DNA of 31,519 nucleotides from JAUUZT01 sp964654015 (GCA_964654015.1 CAZZHQ010000023.1:1-31519); one strand, 5' to 3'. Positions 22,937 to 31,519 are shown, numbered from the stretch's first letter. Notes: generated by a model from the sequence alone, not told the origin. Translations and numbers: made by a program.

Positions 22937-24001
22937 TCAAGTAGTATGGACTGCTTCGGCTACACGTTTACCAAAGGCTTCGCATCCGAGTGAGCCACCG
23001 ATGTCAGCAGTTCGAGACGCCGGGTCGGATAACACCCTGTCAACAGTCATTTCCATCGCCTTGCCAGCTTTACTCAGAGCATGGTTGTTTTGGTGCTCGC
23101 CTATCCATTGTATCAACATTGCCACCGATAAAATCATTGAAGTTGGATTAGCGATGTCCCGCCCCTGGATATCGGGCGCTGAACCGTGTTGGGCTTGAGC
23201 GCAACAAAGAGTATCGCCAGCTAAGATCGCACCAGCCAACCCTATACTGCCGGAGAGTTCACTTGCCAAATCAGATAAAATATCACCATAGAAGTTAGAC
23301 GCTAAAATCACGTCAAAGCGTGAAGCATCACGTACCAGATGAGCAGCCATCGCATCCACGAGCACTTCATTAAACTTGACTTCGGGAAATTCCTTTGCGA
23401 CTTTTCGCGCTTGATCCAAAAACATACCATCGGTGAGCTTGAAGCAGCTGACTTTATGGACTGCGGTGACTTGTTTACGCCGTTTCATAGCAAGTTCGAA
23501 TGCCCGGCGCGCAATACGTTCGGAACCATGCGCAGTAATCTTGCGAATTGAGAGTGCAATATCAGGTGTGGGCATCACTTCGCCAAATCCTATAAACATG
23601 TTGCGGTCGGGATAGAATCCCTCAGTAACCTCACGCATAATGACAATGTCCATATTAGGTACCCCTTTGCCCAATATAGGACGCGAGCGCGCAGGACGGA
23701 CATTAGCGTATAGGTCAAGCCCAACACGAAAACTGGCCGACACATTTCTTCCACCTTCTCCAAGGGAAATGTAATCCATGTGCGATTGCGGACCAAGGAT
23801 GATCCCGTCGTAGGTTTTCGCTTTTTCGAGTACTTCATCACGCAACGTGGTTCCATATTTCTGGAGACTGACAAACCCGACATCATCGTAATCATATGTG
23901 AGGTTCAAGTCGAATGCTTTGGAGGCAGCCTCAAGCACGCTCATTGCTGCTTTAGTTATCTCTGGACCGATTCCATCGCAGGGTAGAACTAGAATGCGCA
24001 T
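22937..24001 (-). CDS. isocitrate/isopropylmalate dehydrogenase family (tartrate dehydrogenase-like)
   Basis: A 354-residue beta-decarboxylating dehydrogenase. The N-terminus LPCDGIGPEIT is the family opening. VIMREVTEGFYPD holds the substrate-side residues and catalytic Tyr, VHKVS the catalytic Lys, and VDAMAAHLV and NFYGDILSDLASELSGSIGL the metal-binding Asp residues. HGSAPDIQGRDIANP is the NAD-binding loop. The usual VRENTEG is altered to MREVTEG, so the substrate is probably not isocitrate or isopropylmalate; tartrate, malate or another hydroxyacid is likelier. The start is ATG 24001 after AAGGAG. It lies downstream of the glycyl radical enzyme genes on the same strand, 352 bp away. Confidence 0.92.
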   Translation of the reverse strand: MRILVLPCDGIGPEITKAAMSVLEAASKAFDLNLTYDYDDVGFVSLQKYGTTLRDEVLEKAKTYDGIILGPQSHMDYISLGEGGRNVSASFRVGLDLYANVRPARSRPILGKGVPNMDIVIMREVTEGFYPDRNMFIGFGEVMPTPDIALSIRKITAHGSERIARRAFELAMKRRKQVTAVHKVSCFKLTDGMFLDQARKVAKEFPEVKFNEVLVDAMAAHLVRDASRFDVILASNFYGDILSDLASELSGSIGLAGAILAGDTLCCAQAQHGSAPDIQGRDIANPTSMILSVAMLIQWIGEHQNNHALSKAGKAMEMTVDRVLSDPASRTADIGGSLGCEAFGKRVAEAVHTT

Positions 24002-24353
24002 TCAAATCTCCTTCCAGGAAACATCGTTGAGATGTCTGTATAAATACTGATTAGGCGGGTGTGTAGAAAAAGCCAATAAAAACCCAACCGGGAATGACGA
24101 TGTATCCACGCTTTTACTTGAGGCCATTATGTCATGGGCAGAATTGCTCGTCAAACCTATTCGCAATAATGGACGCACGATTATCCTGAACTGGGCCTTA
24201 CCTTCTTTAATGCAAACACTTGAAGTAGAATTTAAACTTAATGGACTGGGATTGATATTATTGAATTAGGGACCACCTCAGTTCACATTTCGGATAGCAA
24301 AATAAAAGACCGTTTGAGCTTACCATCAGAGTGTCCTTAATAAGGTACATTCC
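24002..24353. other. intergenic stretch with a palindrome and a short orphan ORF
   Basis: ACATC-gttga-GATGT (24021-24035) is a perfect 5-bp palindrome close to the start of the dehydrogenase gene and may be an operator. On the plus strand ATG 24129 opens 46 codons ending at TAG 24269; it has no SD and no recognisable motif, and may be a gene remnant or chance. Confidence 0.35.
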
Positions 24354-25301
24354 TCACAAAACCACTTTGAGACCGTATGTCCTAATCCAGCCTGCTATAC
24401 GCTGCAGTTGATTGTCGGTTGGCGGTGCTACCTCAGGCGACGTATCCGGTTTATCCAATCGCCGGTATTTGGAACCAGCCAGGTGGTGATAAGCCAGCAA
24501 CCTAACAGCAGTGATATTGTCAAGAGACGCAAGAAATTTTGCCGCACGTTTTATGAACGGACGTGAATCGTTGATGGTTGGAATGACTAGCATGCGCACT
24601 TCGACAGGCACACCACAATCCGCCAGACGTTTCATATTCTCCAAAATAAGACGGTTGGAAGCGCCGGTATACCTTCTGTGTCTTGACGGTGATATGTGCT
24701 TCAGGTCGTATAGTACGAGGTCTACATAGGGCAATACCGTTTCCAACACTCGCCACCGGACACTACCAGAGGTGTCCAACGCTGTGTGGATACCCTCCTC
24801 CTTGCATTGCTGAAGGAGTTCCCTCGCAAACTTCGGCTGTACAAGTGGTTCCCCACCAGAAAGAGTCACCCCACCACCGGAAACCTGGTAGAACGGGATA
24901 TCTTGTCGGATCACCTCAATCAAATCAGCTACGGTGGTTTTGTTGCCCGCCATCTTGAGTGCACCAGCGTAGCATGCTTCCACGCAGATCCCACAACCGA
25001 TACATAACTCTCGATGCAAAACACGCCCACCTTCAGTCACTTCATGCGCTCCATTAGGGCAAACTTCAAAACAGGTCCCACAGCCGATACACCGCTCCGG
25101 GTAGAGCATGAGCTCAGGATTGAGGGCAATCGCCTCCGGGTTATGGCACCAAACGCAGTGCAGGCTGCATCCCTTGAGGAAAATAGTGGTGCGCACGCCT
25201 GGCCCATCGTGTACCGCAAACCTCTTGATATCGGTTATCAATCCCTGAACTGAGTGATTTGGAGTGTCGGCTATTCCTCTTTTAGTCATTTCAAATACCA
25301 T
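24354..25301 (-). CDS. glycyl-radical enzyme activating enzyme (radical SAM)
   Basis: A 315-residue activase that uses S-adenosylmethionine and a [4Fe-4S] cluster to place the radical on its partner. The radical SAM motif is C-x3-C-x2-C in FLKGCSLHCVWCHNPE. It is followed by an inserted two-cluster ferredoxin domain, CIGCGTCFEVCPNGA and CIGCGICVEACYAGA, as in activases of non-pyruvate glycyl radical enzymes. GGGVTLSGGEPLVQ is the SAM-contact motif. ATG 25301 overlaps the 3' end of the glycyl radical enzyme gene by 11 bp; an alternative Met is at residue 5. Tight overlap implies translational coupling. Confidence 0.95.
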   Translation of the reverse strand: MVFEMTKRGIADTPNHSVQGLITDIKRFAVHDGPGVRTTIFLKGCSLHCVWCHNPEAIALNPELMLYPERCIGCGTCFEVCPNGAHEVTEGGRVLHRELCIGCGICVEACYAGALKMAGNKTTVADLIEVIRQDIPFYQVSGGGVTLSGGEPLVQPKFARELLQQCKEEGIHTALDTSGSVRWRVLETVLPYVDLVLYDLKHISPSRHRRYTGASNRLILENMKRLADCGVPVEVRMLVIPTINDSRPFIKRAAKFLASLDNITAVRLLAYHHLAGSKYRRLDKPDTSPEVAPPTDNQLQRIAGWIRTYGLKVVL

Positions 25302-27585
25302 GTATCACACGTGCCATAAACGCATCCTGCTCTTTTCGAGAAAGTGTATTGAAGTAGACACTCCAACCAGTCAGTCTGATTTGAAGGGTTCGGTGGTTCT
25401 CCGGATGCTGTTGGGCATCCCTAAGTGTATCAATATCATAAACATTGAATTGAAGTGAAGACCCACCCTGTTGGAAGTGAGTCTTGATCAGGGTAACGAA
25501 AGCGTCTAGCCCCTCTTCACCCGCTACAGCGGTCGGGTGAAGAGTCACATCAATTACCGCTCCATTGGGAACGTTTATGGCGTCTATTTTCTCTGCCGAA
25601 CCCATCAGAGCCGTGACACCTTGGCTGTCACACCCGTAGCTGGCTCCCATATTTGGAGAAAGGGACATGTGTGCCTTTCGTCCATCTGGCAATGCCCCTG
25701 TGCGTTCCCCGCCGTGAAGCGCAAAAGTAAGGCTAAACAGGGCTGCCTGGCATGGCCCACCCCTACCATTGGTCATAGCGTGGACTTTGTTGCAGTAGTA
25801 ATCAGCAACACGTTTTGTCATCGTGTCTGCCTCAGAATCGTTATTGCCCCACTTGGGGATGCGGTTAAGAAGATATTGACGCATCTTCTCATGACCCTCG
25901 AAGTCGCAAGCAAGCGCCTCCAGCAGTTCGGTCATTGTGTAACGTTTCTCATCGAACACCGACTTCTTGATAGCGAGTAATGAGTCGGCCGCATTTGCTA
26001 ATCCTGCTCCTACGAAGCCCACGGCGTTGTAAAGTGGCCCACCCTGTGATACGTCCTTGCCTCTTTGCAGGCAGTGCTCAAAGGTTGTGGATAAAAGTGG
26101 TGACGGGTTGATTTGAGGCCAATGCTTCTCAGCAGCTTCAATGGAGCTTCTAGCCGTTTCCAAATAATGATCCATCTGTCTTACATAGGCATCCCATATT
26201 TGCTCAAAATCCGTAACCTCTCTTAGGTCGCCGGTGCTGGGACCAAACTGCTCTCCTGTAAGTGGGTCAACACCGTCATTCAGTGCCAGTTCGACACCTT
26301 TAGCCAGGTTGATGGTATTGTTCATATTACAGCCTATCTCTTTACCCTCGACTGTAGGCTCGTAGCAGCCAATAGGCACGTACATCCGAGCATCCTCTAC
26401 TGTTTTCCCACGCTTCAACTGGGCCTGCACCGATGTAGTATCATTCAGGAGCACGAAGGCATTATGTCCCTTACGAATAAGATCAGCGACCCGGTAGTAT
26501 AGTTTGTCGGGTGTCGCAGGGAGAAAACGCACCGACAGCTTTGGGTCGGGTGTATTGAGTTCCTCGTAGGCTTCCAGACCCAGATAGGTCAAATCGTTGT
26601 CTATCAAACTGCCGTCCGAATATTGCCCTCCGAAACAAAAGTTTTTACCATTGGACGCTCCTTGGGTACGTGCGCAGAATTTAAACCAGAAAAACTTGAT
26701 AAGTTCCTTTGCCTGTGTGCGTGTCAGGCGGCCCGATTCTATGTCTGCCTTGTAGAAGGGGTATAACAAACGGTCAAAGCCGCCCATTGAGCGGACAAAC
26801 TCTCCTTCCCGTTCTATCAGTTCATTCATGAACCACATGAACTGAAGGGCTTCGTAGAAGTTACGAGGCCTATGGGCCGGGACGTTGCTGCATGCAGACG
26901 CTATAGCTTGAAGTTGCTCCTCATGCCCTGGATTATCAGGTATCATTCGCCTCGCAAGATTCGCCAACCGTTGTGCGAAATCAACCGCCGCTTGCCCGAC
27001 AATATCAATAGATTCGTAAAAGGCAAGCTGCTTCGGCGTTGCATTGTCGCCCAGAGCCTCCCGGCATGCCTTTGCTGTCTTCATGAGACCTATCAATCCA
27101 TTCGAAAGCAAATTCGTCCATCCAGGGGAAATGTGGCCTCTGTCGAGCCCACCTTCAGGAATGGACGCATAGCCAATATCAACCGCTCTGTTTATCCACG
27201 TTGTCGTTTTGGCTATCGGCCCTGCCATCGCTTCGTCGAGCCATCGCATAGCTAGTTTCCTTACGAGTCCACCGCTGTTACGTTGAACCTCTGGGGTAAG
27301 ATCATAGAGAAGGCATCCGTCGTTTAGCTTGTCAACAAACCAGTCAACGGGATCAATGCCTATTTGGCCACGGGTCAAAACGATTCGGAGGACATTCGCC
27401 TTTTGAAGAACTTTTGGCTGGTCGAAGTGGGCTTTCAAATACTCGCCAACTTCTCTCTCCAGTTCTGGCAGGCTCAAACCAGTGTTGGGGTCAAATGGGG
27501 GATTCTTGAACTGCCTGAACAGGTGCTCTCGGACACTCTCAAAAGTACCTCGAGCCTCTTCAACCTTTACCGCATTTTCGATCAT
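25291..27585 (-). CDS. glycyl radical enzyme (pyruvate formate-lyase family), substrate unassigned
   Basis: A protein of about 764 residues. The glycyl radical loop is RLTGWSVYF near the C-terminus, with Gly about 25 residues from the end. The thiyl Cys is at about residue 407 in IGCYEP; a Glu two residues after the Cys is typical of the eliminase branch (choline lyase, diol and hydroxyproline dehydratases) rather than pyruvate formate-lyase, which has adjacent Cys residues. Most eliminases read GCVEP, so the Tyr is a variation. The start is ATG 27585 (AAGGAGGG 8 bases upstream); GTG one codon earlier is possible. It is followed directly by its activase. The enzyme is oxygen-sensitive, pointing to an anaerobic host. 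Confidence 0.95.
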   Translation of the reverse strand: MIENAVKVEEARGTFESVREHLFRQFKNPPFDPNTGLSLPELEREVGEYLKAHFDQPKVLQKANVLRIVLTRGQIGIDPVDWFVDKLNDGCLLYDLTPEVQRNSGGLVRKLAMRWLDEAMAGPIAKTTTWINRAVDIGYASIPEGGLDRGHISPGWTNLLSNGLIGLMKTAKACREALGDNATPKQLAFYESIDIVGQAAVDFAQRLANLARRMIPDNPGHEEQLQAIASACSNVPAHRPRNFYEALQFMWFMNELIEREGEFVRSMGGFDRLLYPFYKADIESGRLTRTQAKELIKFFWFKFCARTQGASNGKNFCFGGQYSDGSLIDNDLTYLGLEAYEELNTPDPKLSVRFLPATPDKLYYRVADLIRKGHNAFVLLNDTTSVQAQLKRGKTVEDARMYVPIGCYEPTVEGKEIGCNMNNTINLAKGVELALNDGVDPLTGEQFGPSTGDLREVTDFEQIWDAYVRQMDHYLETARSSIEAAEKHWPQINPSPLLSTTFEHCLQRGKDVSQGGPLYNAVGFVGAGLANAADSLLAIKKSVFDEKRYTMTELLEALACDFEGHEKMRQYLLNRIPKWGNNDSEADTMTKRVADYYCNKVHAMTNGRGGPCQAALFSLTFALHGGERTGALPDGRKAHMSLSPNMGASYGCDSQGVTALMGSAEKIDAINVPNGAVIDVTLHPTAVAGEEGLDAFVTLIKTHFQQGGSSLQFNVYDIDTLRDAQQHPENHRTLQIRLTGWSVYFNTLSRKEQDAFMARVIHGI

Positions 27586-27612
27586 CACGGAGCCCTCCTT
27601 TGTTTAAACCCT

Positions 27613-27618
27613 ATTATA
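27613..27618 (-). promoter_or_regulatory. -10 element for the glycyl radical enzyme operon
   Basis: TATAAT on the minus strand lies 28 bp before the ATG at 27585, with only a weak TTTCTT 17 bp further upstream. Activator dependence is possible. Confidence 0.4.
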
Positions 27619-27835
27619 AGATAAAGAAGGGGCTAAAGAAATCTGTTCCTGCGATTCAGGCTACAAAAATAATTAGTATTATCTTGCAGCATACTAGATT
27701 GCACGTATATGGCTGGATAGATTGGGTTTTAGTAACAAAACTCTATTTCGTGTGATGAGGTGTACTGAACTTTCTACTACATTGTGCAATGAGAAGGGCC
27801 TGGTATTAATGTGTATTTATAAGCAGTGAGTCAAT

Positions 27836-28957
27836 CTATTTGCGCAGATCATAATACTCAGCGCTCATCGGGCCGACTGGCCTGTCTTTGAAAGGACAAT
27901 TCCGGCAAAAACTAAAATTCTCAGGGTTGTCTCGAATGGTTCGGCGGATTTTGGCTGCCTCCTGGCTCCACCATATATCCGCAAATGATGTATCACCAGC
28001 AAGTTTTCCATATAATTGCTTCGCATTGTAGTCCTGGTCACAGGCTACAACTGTGCCATCTGAAAAAACAGCGGGAAAGGTAAATGCATTTTCGCATACA
28101 AAGTCTGGACGAATGATACGCTGGTTATTTTCATAGCCGTAGGCGCGGTATCTCTCGTCAGTGGGTATTAAATCAAAATGGGAATCATCCGGTGAATCTA
28201 TAATTGCCAGTGTACGGATCGTCAGTATATCGAACTGATTCTCAGCAGCGAATCCCGGGAGCCGCTGCAGTTCATGTTCATTGTGCTTCATGACTATATA
28301 ACGCCAGTGGAGAATGGGTAACTGCGAGCCGACCCTGGCTTTCATTTGAGCCAGCCGGCGCACGCCACCGAGTGCTGTTTTAACTTTTGCCCCAACCCTG
28401 AATGGGGAATTGGTTTCATCAGTCATGCCGTCTAAAGCCACTATTAAAAAAGTTGGCGGATAACTTATTAAAGCCTTTAGCACCTCTTCATCATCTAAAT
28501 TCTGCCCGTTGGTGGAAAGAAGAGTAACCACTCCCCGATTATGAGCCAGGCGAAGAATATCGGACAAATGCGGATGAAGCAGTGGTTCTCCCCAGCCCCA
28601 CAGGCTGACCGTCAGCAGATAAGGCCCAACTTCGTTCATTAGCCTTTCGAACAGGGCGGGCTCTATGGCTGCTGGCCGGCGCTCAAGCTTACCAATACCC
28701 GTCGGACAAACTTCGCATTTGAGATTGCAGTAATTGGTCAGCTCTATATGTAGATTAACAGGCCAGCTCCACGGACTCAGGCGGCGGTGGACCAGGTTGG
28801 CTCCCGACCTGAGCAGATTTAGCCGCTTCGGTAGTGGCATCCGCCTGGTTTGGACCGGCATAAGGTCGTATTTGAAATCATACCGGCCACGCACCAGGAT
28901 GTCAGTAAAAAGTTGTGGTGCCTTCTTTAAGTAATTCCAGCGCTCTCCTATTCTCAC
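27836..28957 (-). CDS. radical SAM / SPASM domain protein
   Basis: A 373-residue radical SAM enzyme. ELTNYCNLKCEVCPTG carries the C-x3-C-x2-C cluster motif (about residues 72-79), and LWGWGEPLLHPHL the GGE-like SAM contact. The C-terminus holds a SPASM-type Cys set: CENAF, VVACDQDYN and FSFCRNCPF, for one auxiliary cluster. Such proteins modify peptides, sugars or cofactors. The start is GTG 28957; SD AAGGA is about 11 bases away. It is 45 bp downstream of a family 2-like glycosyltransferase on the same strand, so a role in surface glycan or lipid modification is plausible but inferred. Confidence 0.9.
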   Translation of the reverse strand: MRIGERWNYLKKAPQLFTDILVRGRYDFKYDLMPVQTRRMPLPKRLNLLRSGANLVHRRLSPWSWPVNLHIELTNYCNLKCEVCPTGIGKLERRPAAIEPALFERLMNEVGPYLLTVSLWGWGEPLLHPHLSDILRLAHNRGVVTLLSTNGQNLDDEEVLKALISYPPTFLIVALDGMTDETNSPFRVGAKVKTALGGVRRLAQMKARVGSQLPILHWRYIVMKHNEHELQRLPGFAAENQFDILTIRTLAIIDSPDDSHFDLIPTDERYRAYGYENNQRIIRPDFVCENAFTFPAVFSDGTVVACDQDYNAKQLYGKLAGDTSFADIWWSQEAAKIRRTIRDNPENFSFCRNCPFKDRPVGPMSAEYYDLRK

Positions 28958-29002
28958 CTGCCGTCATTCCTTCAGTTATACAGGCTATATATGCCGCGCT
29001 GG

Positions 29003-29950
29003 CTAAGTGCCTTTAAAGCGGTGACGCTCGTGTTCTGTTATCTTTTCTATCGAATCACCGACGCCGGCAGCATAACCCATCATCTGACCAAGGCCATTCA
29101 CCATCAGCCCGGCCAGAAGCAAGGGAAATAAGCGAATTAAAAAGCCGGCGCCGTGCGCCTGGGGTATATGTTTCTGTATGCGCCAGAGGCGAAGCCATGG
29201 GATCCCGGGGGAGCCAATAGTGAACATAAGACGGCGAAACCAGGACCATGGTTGTGCCCAAGTAGCGGCGAACTGCCTTCCTGCATAATACTGTGCATTA
29301 ATCCAGGGCGTCCAAGCGTTAAAATTTGAATGCGAAGTGTAGGTATTTGACTCAAGCCAGAGCTGATAGCCCTGAGCCTTAAAATATCGGTGCAGTACAC
29401 TTTCGGCCTGCATTAAATTATCCAGTTGCTCTCCATAGGCTAACAGGATATCCCTCTTGTAACTGCTGTTATGCCCGGGTAGATGACGCATCGTTCCTGA
29501 CGAGACGGGTTGAGACCATTCGCTATAGGACACATAGAAATCGGCCCAGCTAAGCATAGTATCTGGATTGCCATTTTTTATACTGGGGCCGACAGCAGCC
29601 CATGGTTGCTGGTGAGCGGTAATCAGCGTTTGCGCCCAGTTAGCCTCGGGAAAAGAATGATCCTCAGTAAGCGCGACCACCGCAGCGCTGGCCCTGCGTA
29701 TGCCGGCAGCAAATCCGCTAGCGATAGAGCTAATTAGCCCTATTTCTACCACCTGCCAGCTATGAAAACAGGCTAGCTCGGTTTCGTCCAAGCTGCATTG
29801 CTCCAGCGATGGAACCACGAAAATGACTTCCATTTGTTTTGCCGCCGTCTGTGACTGCAGGTAAGACATGGTACGCCGGACACCGTCATATGTATCCGGA
29901 ATTACCACAATAGCCGCCAACGCCGGCTCCATAAAGCAATTGTCGCTCAA
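29003..29950 (-). CDS. glycosyltransferase, family 2-like
   Basis: About 315 residues of a GT-A-type transferase. LAAIVVIPDTYDGVRRTMSYL is the nucleotide-binding opening and AAVVALTEDHSFPEANW contains the EDH that stands in for the DxD metal motif. HNSSYKRDILLAY is the family acceptor-side motif. A hydrophobic stretch near the C-terminus (FLIRLFPLLLAGLMVNGLGQMM) suggests membrane attachment. TTG 29950 is chosen because GAGGTGA lies 5 bases upstream; TTG 29989 and ATG 29932 have no SD. It forms a pair with the downstream SPASM radical SAM gene. Confidence 0.85.
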   Translation of the reverse strand: MSDNCFMEPALAAIVVIPDTYDGVRRTMSYLQSQTAAKQMEVIFVVPSLEQCSLDETELACFHSWQVVEIGLISSIASGFAAGIRRASAAVVALTEDHSFPEANWAQTLITAHQQPWAAVGPSIKNGNPDTMLSWADFYVSYSEWSQPVSSGTMRHLPGHNSSYKRDILLAYGEQLDNLMQAESVLHRYFKAQGYQLWLESNTYTSHSNFNAWTPWINAQYYAGRQFAATWAQPWSWFRRLMFTIGSPGIPWLRLWRIQKHIPQAHGAGFLIRLFPLLLAGLMVNGLGQMMGYAAGVGDSIEKITEHERHRFKGT

Positions 29951-30083
29951 ATATTTCACCTCAAAGCTTAGATTGTAAGGAATCGTCAATATAATATATA
30001 TTTAACTCGGAGGCAGTCAAGGAAACCATTTTACGGAGCGCTGAGCTTCAATACGGAACCAGGCTACCAATAGGAGTGTTATA

Positions 30084-30842
30084 TTGGACGTATTGATAGG
30101 GACGCCGATTCACAGTAATGGCACCTATATAATAGATAAGTTCCTGTCCAATCAGCGGCAGATTCAATCAAGATACCCTTCGTCCGAGCTGGTTCTGGCC
30201 ACTGTTGAAGACGAACTGGCCAGGGAGTTGGAAGGCTCTGTCGAATTATGGAATCTGAAAGGGCGCGTATTACATTATGAAGTGGTCAAGCCGAACCACG
30301 CGCGGAGCAGTATCTGGGAGATAACCACTGGTAGAGATGTCATACGCCAGTACATGCTGAATCAAACTAAAGCCAAGTACCTCCTCTTTCTTGATGCTGA
30401 CATGACCGTTGAGCCATCGATAATAAATATCATGAAAAAGGAAATGGAAGGCTACGATGTTGTTTTCAGCGGTTATCCATTACGCAATCACGGAATCGGG
30501 CTGGCCGGGGCCGGTTGCATCATGCTCAAAAGAAGCGTGCTGGAGAAGCTCAGTTTTAGATGCTATGAGTTTAAGAATGGCGAAGTGATATTTGAGGACA
30601 ATGTGCTTGAAATGGACCTGTTTCGTTTACATAGCCGAGTTAAAAAAGGATTCTTTCTCACCATCAACCACTTCAACAACGCTGATAATATGAAACAAAT
30701 TACTCCCGGACCAGTCGGGGCACTTCGAAAGCTGATTAATCATCCTTTACTCAGATACGGACTGATAAAGACCAGCATTGACCTCAGATACAACATACCC
30801 TGGAGGCTAAAGATAATAATCAGCAGGTTTCTCCGTGACTAA
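30084..30842 (+). CDS. glycosyltransferase, GT-A fold
   Basis: A 252-residue protein beginning MDVLIGTPIHSNGTYIIDKFL. The metal-binding D-x-D is Asp104-Ala-Asp106 in YLLFLDADMTVEP. AGAGCIMLKRSVLEKL and the acidic FEDN segment are the acceptor and catalytic regions usual in family 2-like enzymes. The C-terminal 60 residues are basic and may touch the membrane. The start is TTG 30084 with AGGAG about 8 bases upstream. It is divergent from the other glycosyltransferase across an AT-rich gap and converges on rlmN. The sugar donor is unknown. Confidence 0.85.
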   Translation: MDVLIGTPIHSNGTYIIDKFLSNQRQIQSRYPSSELVLATVEDELARELEGSVELWNLKGRVLHYEVVKPNHARSSIWEITTGRDVIRQYMLNQTKAKYLLFLDADMTVEPSIINIMKKEMEGYDVVFSGYPLRNHGIGLAGAGCIMLKRSVLEKLSFRCYEFKNGEVIFEDNVLEMDLFRLHSRVKKGFFLTINHFNNADNMKQITPGPVGALRKLINHPLLRYGLIKTSIDLRYNIPWRLKIIISRFLRD

Positions 30843-30976
30843 GTGGATTAATCATAGAGATCAAATTCAAGTTCTAATTCGATTATATTTATGTGATACC
30901 TTTGAGCAGGGCGATTTCCCTCTCTGGATGTGCTGGTGAGTGGCGCCTCTCTAAATAACGACTGGCAAAATACAGC

Positions 30977-31519
30977 TCACAGTACACGCCGTCGCAACTG
31001 CCCACAAGCAGCATCAATGTCAGAACCGCGCTGAACCCGCTGTGTGACACGGATACCTCCAGTGTCCAGGATATCGCGGAAAGCCACAATGTTTTCCAAT
31101 AACGGGGCACGAAAAGCGAGTTCGGAGATCGGGTTATATGGAATTAGATTCACATGGCAGTTCAGACTATGTAGCACCCTCACCAATTCATGTGCTTCAG
31201 CAACTCCGTCATTAACCCCACCAAGCAAGCAATATTCAATTGTTATTCGTCTCCCTGTTTGCTGAAAATATTCGTGGCAGGCCTCAACAATCTCAGCAAT
31301 ATTCCACTCGGTCATCCCAGGAATGAGTTGCTGACGGAGGTGATCCGTAGGAGCGTGTAGTGAGATGGCTAAGGTGATTTGCAATTCCTCCTGTGCTAAC
31401 TTGCGTATACCAGGCACAAAACCAACAGTACTCACGGTCAGATGCCTCATGGCAATACCTAACTCGCTATTCAGCAGTTGTATCGCTTTCAGAGTCGCCG
31501 CATAGTTAAGCAGTGGCTC
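30977..31519 (-). CDS. rlmN: 23S rRNA (adenine2503-C2)-methyltransferase RlmN, C-terminal part
   Basis: The 3' portion, 180 residues, of the dual-specificity RlmN radical SAM methyltransferase that methylates A2503 of 23S rRNA and A37 of some tRNAs. The reading frame stays open to the window edge with EPLLNY, then HLTVSTVGFVPGI, LAISLHAPTD, IEYCLLGGVND, NLIPYNP and the end RVQRGSDIDAACGQLRRRVL. The Cys of DAACGQL is the conserved mechanism Cys that carries the methyl-transfer adduct. The 5' part with the radical SAM C-x3-C-x2-C motif lies outside the window. Confidence 0.97.
   Translation of the reverse strand, partial: EPLLNYAATLKAIQLLNSELGIAMRHLTVSTVGFVPGIRKLAQEELQITLAISLHAPTDHLRQQLIPGMTEWNIAEIVEACHEYFQQTGRRITIEYCLLGGVNDGVAEAHELVRVLHSLNCHVNLIPYNPISELAFRAPLLENIVAFRDILDTGGIRVTQRVQRGSDIDAACGQLRRRVL

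Noticed and set aside
27731..27800. Short palindromes GTTTT/AAAAC and CATTG-TG-CAATG upstream of the glycyl radical enzyme gene
   Set aside because: Both are short, lie more than 100 bp from the putative promoter and could be chance; recorded but not annotated as operators.
30889..31110. Minus-strand ORF inside the rlmN end region
   Set aside because: It overlaps rlmN in another frame; rlmN motifs are unambiguous, so this is a shadow frame.
1..31519. CRISPR array, tRNA, rRNA, prophage or toxin-antitoxin genes
   Set aside because: No regularly spaced repeats, tRNA cloverleaf sequences, rRNA motifs or recognisable phage or toxin proteins were seen. The Cas4-like domain at 15511-17007 is not accompanied by cas genes.

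Overview
The window looks like chromosomal DNA from an anaerobic or microaerophilic bacterium, most probably an uncultured Chloroflexota lineage close to Dehalococcoidia. This is inference from gene style: rnpB next to a Memo-family gene, a glycyl radical enzyme pair, DUF3795, DUF6282, an HpcH-type aldolase, an enolase-superfamily enzyme and many short independent metabolic units. No rRNA, tRNA, CRISPR array, integrase or transposase was found. GTG and TTG starts are frequent, usually behind good Shine-Dalgarno (SD) sequences.

Region 1 (1-4470) is housekeeping: the 3' part of rnpB, a leftward three-gene operon (Cys-rich small protein, conserved hypothetical, Memo/AmmeMemoRadiSam protein B), then a rightward PH-like gene behind a near-consensus promoter and recN. 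Region 2 (4479-11181) is catabolic: M14-like metallopeptidase, FAD-dependent oxidoreductase and HpcH/HpaI aldolase run leftward, with a divergent WYL-domain regulator, then an Old Yellow Enzyme-type reductase and a DUF3795 protein.

Region 3 (11333-18237) holds a GDP-mannose 3,5-epimerase homologue followed by an L-2-amino-thiazoline-4-carboxylate hydrolase-like gene; a small leader-like ORF with a structured RNA region in front of a secreted protein; a nitroreductase-like protein; a DUF3887-like lipoprotein; a large protein that joins a Cas4-like nuclease to a DEDD exonuclease-like DUF2779 domain; and a threonine-dehydrogenase-like extended SDR. Region 4 (18384-27585) is again metabolic: an enolase-superfamily enzyme, a small ORF plus ferritin-like protein, a DUF6282 metal-dependent hydrolase-like protein, an SDR flanked by a near-perfect 15-bp inverted repeat, an isopropylmalate/tartrate dehydrogenase-type enzyme, and a glycyl radical enzyme with its activating enzyme. 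Region 5 (27836-31519) has a SPASM radical SAM protein, two glycosyltransferases on opposite strands and the 3' part of rlmN.

The items most worth a second look are the leader ORF/RNA at 13285-13557, the glycyl radical enzyme of unassigned substrate, the DUF2779 nuclease fusion, and the bacterial GDP-mannose 3,5-epimerase paired with a thiazoline hydrolase. All family calls come from reading motifs by eye; no database search was made.
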